NCBI GenBank assembly: GCA_938001985.1 | Contig: CALLBE010000093.1 | Coordinates: 1 to 8,230, forward strand | Direction of reading: 5' to 3' | Source: an uncultured Verrucomicrobiales bacterium | GTDB taxonomy: Bacteria; Verrucomicrobiota; Verrucomicrobiia; Verrucomicrobiales; Akkermansiaceae | Length of the DNA: 8,230 bases | Shown here: piece after piece, positions 6,918-8,230 of the stretch | How positions within the stretch are numbered: position 1 is the stretch's first letter | How the letters are laid out: the number at the start of each line of letters is the position of its first letter | Translations under genes and position numbers: made by a program | Notes under the pieces: model-generated | What the model saw: the letters and a program-made list of their open reading frames with translations, nothing else | The model's database searches: none | Told to the model about the DNA's origin: nothing

Positions 6918-7604
6918 ATGGAAAATGTTAAAACCCTAATCCTCGGCATCGCAATTGCGATTGGAGCACTCCTATTGATTGGTTTCTCCGTATTTTTAGG
7001 GACGCTTCCTCTCTCATCTAAGTTTGATCAACTGGATCGTGAAGTGAAAGTAGGGCTCAATGAGTTACGAGCTAACGAAGATGCAATCAAAGCTGACCAG
7101 GTTCAACTCGCGGAAATTGAAGAAGAGTATAGCATTCTTCAAAACCAATTAGCAAAACAAGCAGAAGCTTACCGCAATTTAAAATCAGAGTATAATAAGG
7201 TCGTTAGCAAGCGTGACGCTTTGATCAACCTTCTGGATCAAGTTCAGAGCTCTAACGAAGCCTTACAGACCCAACTGCCTCCGCAAAAAGAAGCTGAGCC
7301 TGCTAAAAAGTCAGGGGTGCAAAAAGATATCGAACGCAGTTTAGCCCTAGCCACCGTGTCTCTTTTCAATCGTGAGTGGGGTTACGGAACAGCAGACATC
7401 AATTATCCAAATGCAGTTCAACCCGACAGACAACTGCTGGTGAGAAGAGATAATAAACCGCTGGGTATTGTATTAATTTCTGAAGTAACGCCCACCAATG
7501 AAGCGGTTTTTCAGCCTTTGGCTAATAACTTTCCAGAGACCCTGGTCCTGAACAACGGCGATGAACTCATCACCGTCCCAGCAGGTTACCTTATTAACGA
7601 ATAG
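6918..7604 (+). CDS. Membrane-anchored coiled-coil protein of unknown function
   Basis: I do not recognise a named family. The 228-residue protein starts with an uncleaved-looking hydrophobic helix (residues 5-28, preceded by Lys5) and should be a single-pass inner-membrane protein with the rest in the periplasm. Residues about 34-118 are charged and heptad-like, rich in Gln, Glu, Leu and Lys, and predict a long coiled coil. A Pro/Lys/Glu-rich linker follows (119-133). The C-terminal 80 residues include R-Q-L-L-V-R-R-D-N-K-P-L-G-I-V-L-I-S-E-V (171-190) and NNGDELITVP (212-221). This pattern of strands around a value-plus-turn motif resembles the small beta-barrel tails seen on coiled-coil proteins of Planctomycetes and Verrucomicrobia. 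A role as an envelope scaffold or division-associated protein is only a guess. It stands alone, 82 bp after the MFS-PlsC gene. Confidence 0.75.
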   Translation: MENVKTLILGIAIAIGALLLIGFSVFLGTLPLSSKFDQLDREVKVGLNELRANEDAIKADQVQLAEIEEEYSILQNQLAKQAEAYRNLKSEYNKVVSKRDALINLLDQVQSSNEALQTQLPPQKEAEPAKKSGVQKDIERSLALATVSLFNREWGYGTADINYPNAVQPDRQLLVRRDNKPLGIVLISEVTPTNEAVFQPLANNFPETLVLNNGDELITVPAGYLINE

Positions 7605-7642
7605 TACCCTTATTCGCCTTTGTGGTTTTACTCAGTCTCTAT

Positions 7643-7672
7643 GTTAACCTCGGTGTTAACTTTTTGCCGAGG
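7643..7672. terminator. Convergent hairpin region, possible shared terminator
   Basis: GTTAAC (7643-7648), a 6-nt loop, then GTTAAC (7655-7660) followed directly by TTTTT (7661-7665) forms a small intrinsic-terminator-like stem for the plus-strand coiled-coil gene. An alternative, stronger stem pairs CCTCGG (7648-7653) with CCGAGG (7667-7672) across a 13-nt loop and could serve the minus-strand GH1 gene, though its T run is poor. The two stems exclude each other. The GH1 stop codon (7656-7658) lies inside the structure. Stems are short, so confidence is modest. Confidence 0.4.
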
Positions 7673-8230
7673 CTATCACTTTTCTGTAAAATTCCACATC
7701 TGAGCTTGGTATACGCTTGAGCTCAGGGTCTGAATCCAAGCCAACATGGTACAAACCAAAGTCCGTGTTGTAATCAAACGGGTGACCCCATTCACGATTA
7801 GACGTTAAGGACCATAGCAAGTAGGCCTTGACGGGAACGCCATCCTTGCAGGCTTTTTCCACCTCGTTCAGATGAAGCTTTAGGTAATTTTCACGATCAA
7901 AGCCATCCGCTAAAGGCACGCTTCCGTTCTCCACGATAATCAGCTCTTGGTTCGGGAACCAGCGATGAAACTTACGCAAACTGTTCCCCAGCCCTTTCGG
8001 CCAAACAGGAGCCGATAAAAAGCGACCTTCCCCCGCATCAATCAGCTTGGAAAATTGATGTAGACGCTCCGTTGGTAGACCCCAGTAGTAATCCAGCCCC
8101 ACAAAATCATGAGCCCCTATGGCCTCTTTAGGACAAAGCTCCTTCGGAAGCTTGCCTCTCGAACCAAGATACCACCAATTCGAATTGGCAATCAAACTAG
8201 ACGCAGCAAAAAAGTGCCAAACTTTATTTA
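7656..8230 (-). CDS. C-terminal part of a GH1 family beta-glycosidase, cut by window edge
   Basis: The open frame continues without a stop to the right window edge, so the N-terminal half, including the TFNEP-type acid/base glutamate, is missing. A TTG at 8193-8195 could be read as a start, but the codons before it are open and coding-like, and the fold cannot begin there. About 190 residues are visible. GH1 landmarks are HDFVGLDYYWG (counterpart of the family's GxNYY block), the nucleophile motif LIIVENG with its Glu encoded at 7929-7931, and YLLWSLTSNREW (counterpart of SLxDNFEW, with the glycone-binding Glu-Trp). TDFGLYHVG follows, the family's RFGLxxVD. The enzyme should hydrolyse beta-glucosides or galactosides; specificity cannot be read from this half. 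No signal can be judged. It is convergent with the coiled-coil gene and ends 51 bp from it. Confidence 0.85.
   Translation of the reverse strand, partial: NKVWHFFAASSLIANSNWWYLGSRGKLPKELCPKEAIGAHDFVGLDYYWGLPTERLHQFSKLIDAGEGRFLSAPVWPKGLGNSLRKFHRWFPNQELIIVENGSVPLADGFDRENYLKLHLNEVEKACKDGVPVKAYLLWSLTSNREWGHPFDYNTDFGLYHVGLDSDPELKRIPSSDVEFYRKVIASAKS

Noticed and set aside
8193..8195. TTG as the start of a complete 179-residue GH1-like gene
   Set aside because: The frame is open through the window edge and a GH1 barrel cannot start there; the gene is simply cut by the window.

Overview
This window looks like an ordinary chromosomal segment of a Gram-negative bacterium with moderate G+C. It has tightly packed metabolic genes and no visible mobile elements, CRISPR arrays, rRNA or tRNA genes. 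The gene set is malate:quinone oxidoreductase, CmoB, an LplT-like transporter fused to a PlsC acyltransferase, a class V aminotransferase and a GH1 glycosidase. Together with few strong Shine-Dalgarno sequences, this suggests a marine Verrucomicrobiota (Opitutae/Puniceicoccales type). That assignment is an inference from gene content and protein style, not from a marker gene; a gammaproteobacterium is the main alternative.

Layout. (1) Positions 1-1674, minus strand: a probable three-gene operon read right to left. It holds a class V PLP aminotransferase, a small alpha/beta hydrolase 6 bp downstream, and after 32 bp the first 21 codons of a dinucleotide-binding oxidoreductase cut by the window edge. 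(2) Positions 1675-1913: a divergent intergenic region with a perfect 16-bp palindrome and four related AAGAAT/ATTCTT half-sites, a candidate operator for both directions. (3) Positions 1914-6835, plus strand: mqo, cmoB and an MFS-PlsC fusion with gaps of 8 and 18 bp, probably one transcript. (4) Positions 6918-7604, plus strand: a membrane-anchored coiled-coil protein of unknown function. (5) Positions 7656-8230, minus strand: the C-terminal part of a GH1 beta-glycosidase, convergent with the coiled-coil gene across a 51-bp gap containing hairpins.

How the genes relate. Mqo feeds electrons from malate into the quinone pool. CmoB completes the carboxymethoxy modification of wobble U34 in tRNA. 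The MFS-PlsC protein should take part in lysophospholipid import and re-acylation or phospholipid synthesis. They share no obvious pathway, so the cluster looks like housekeeping co-transcription. The most unusual item is the last 200 or so residues of the MFS-PlsC protein. They look like a shrunken, motif-less remnant of the acyl-ACP synthetase (AMP-binding) domain that completes the three-part Aas-type fusion in other bacteria. I found no convincing new defence, mobile or biosynthetic system.
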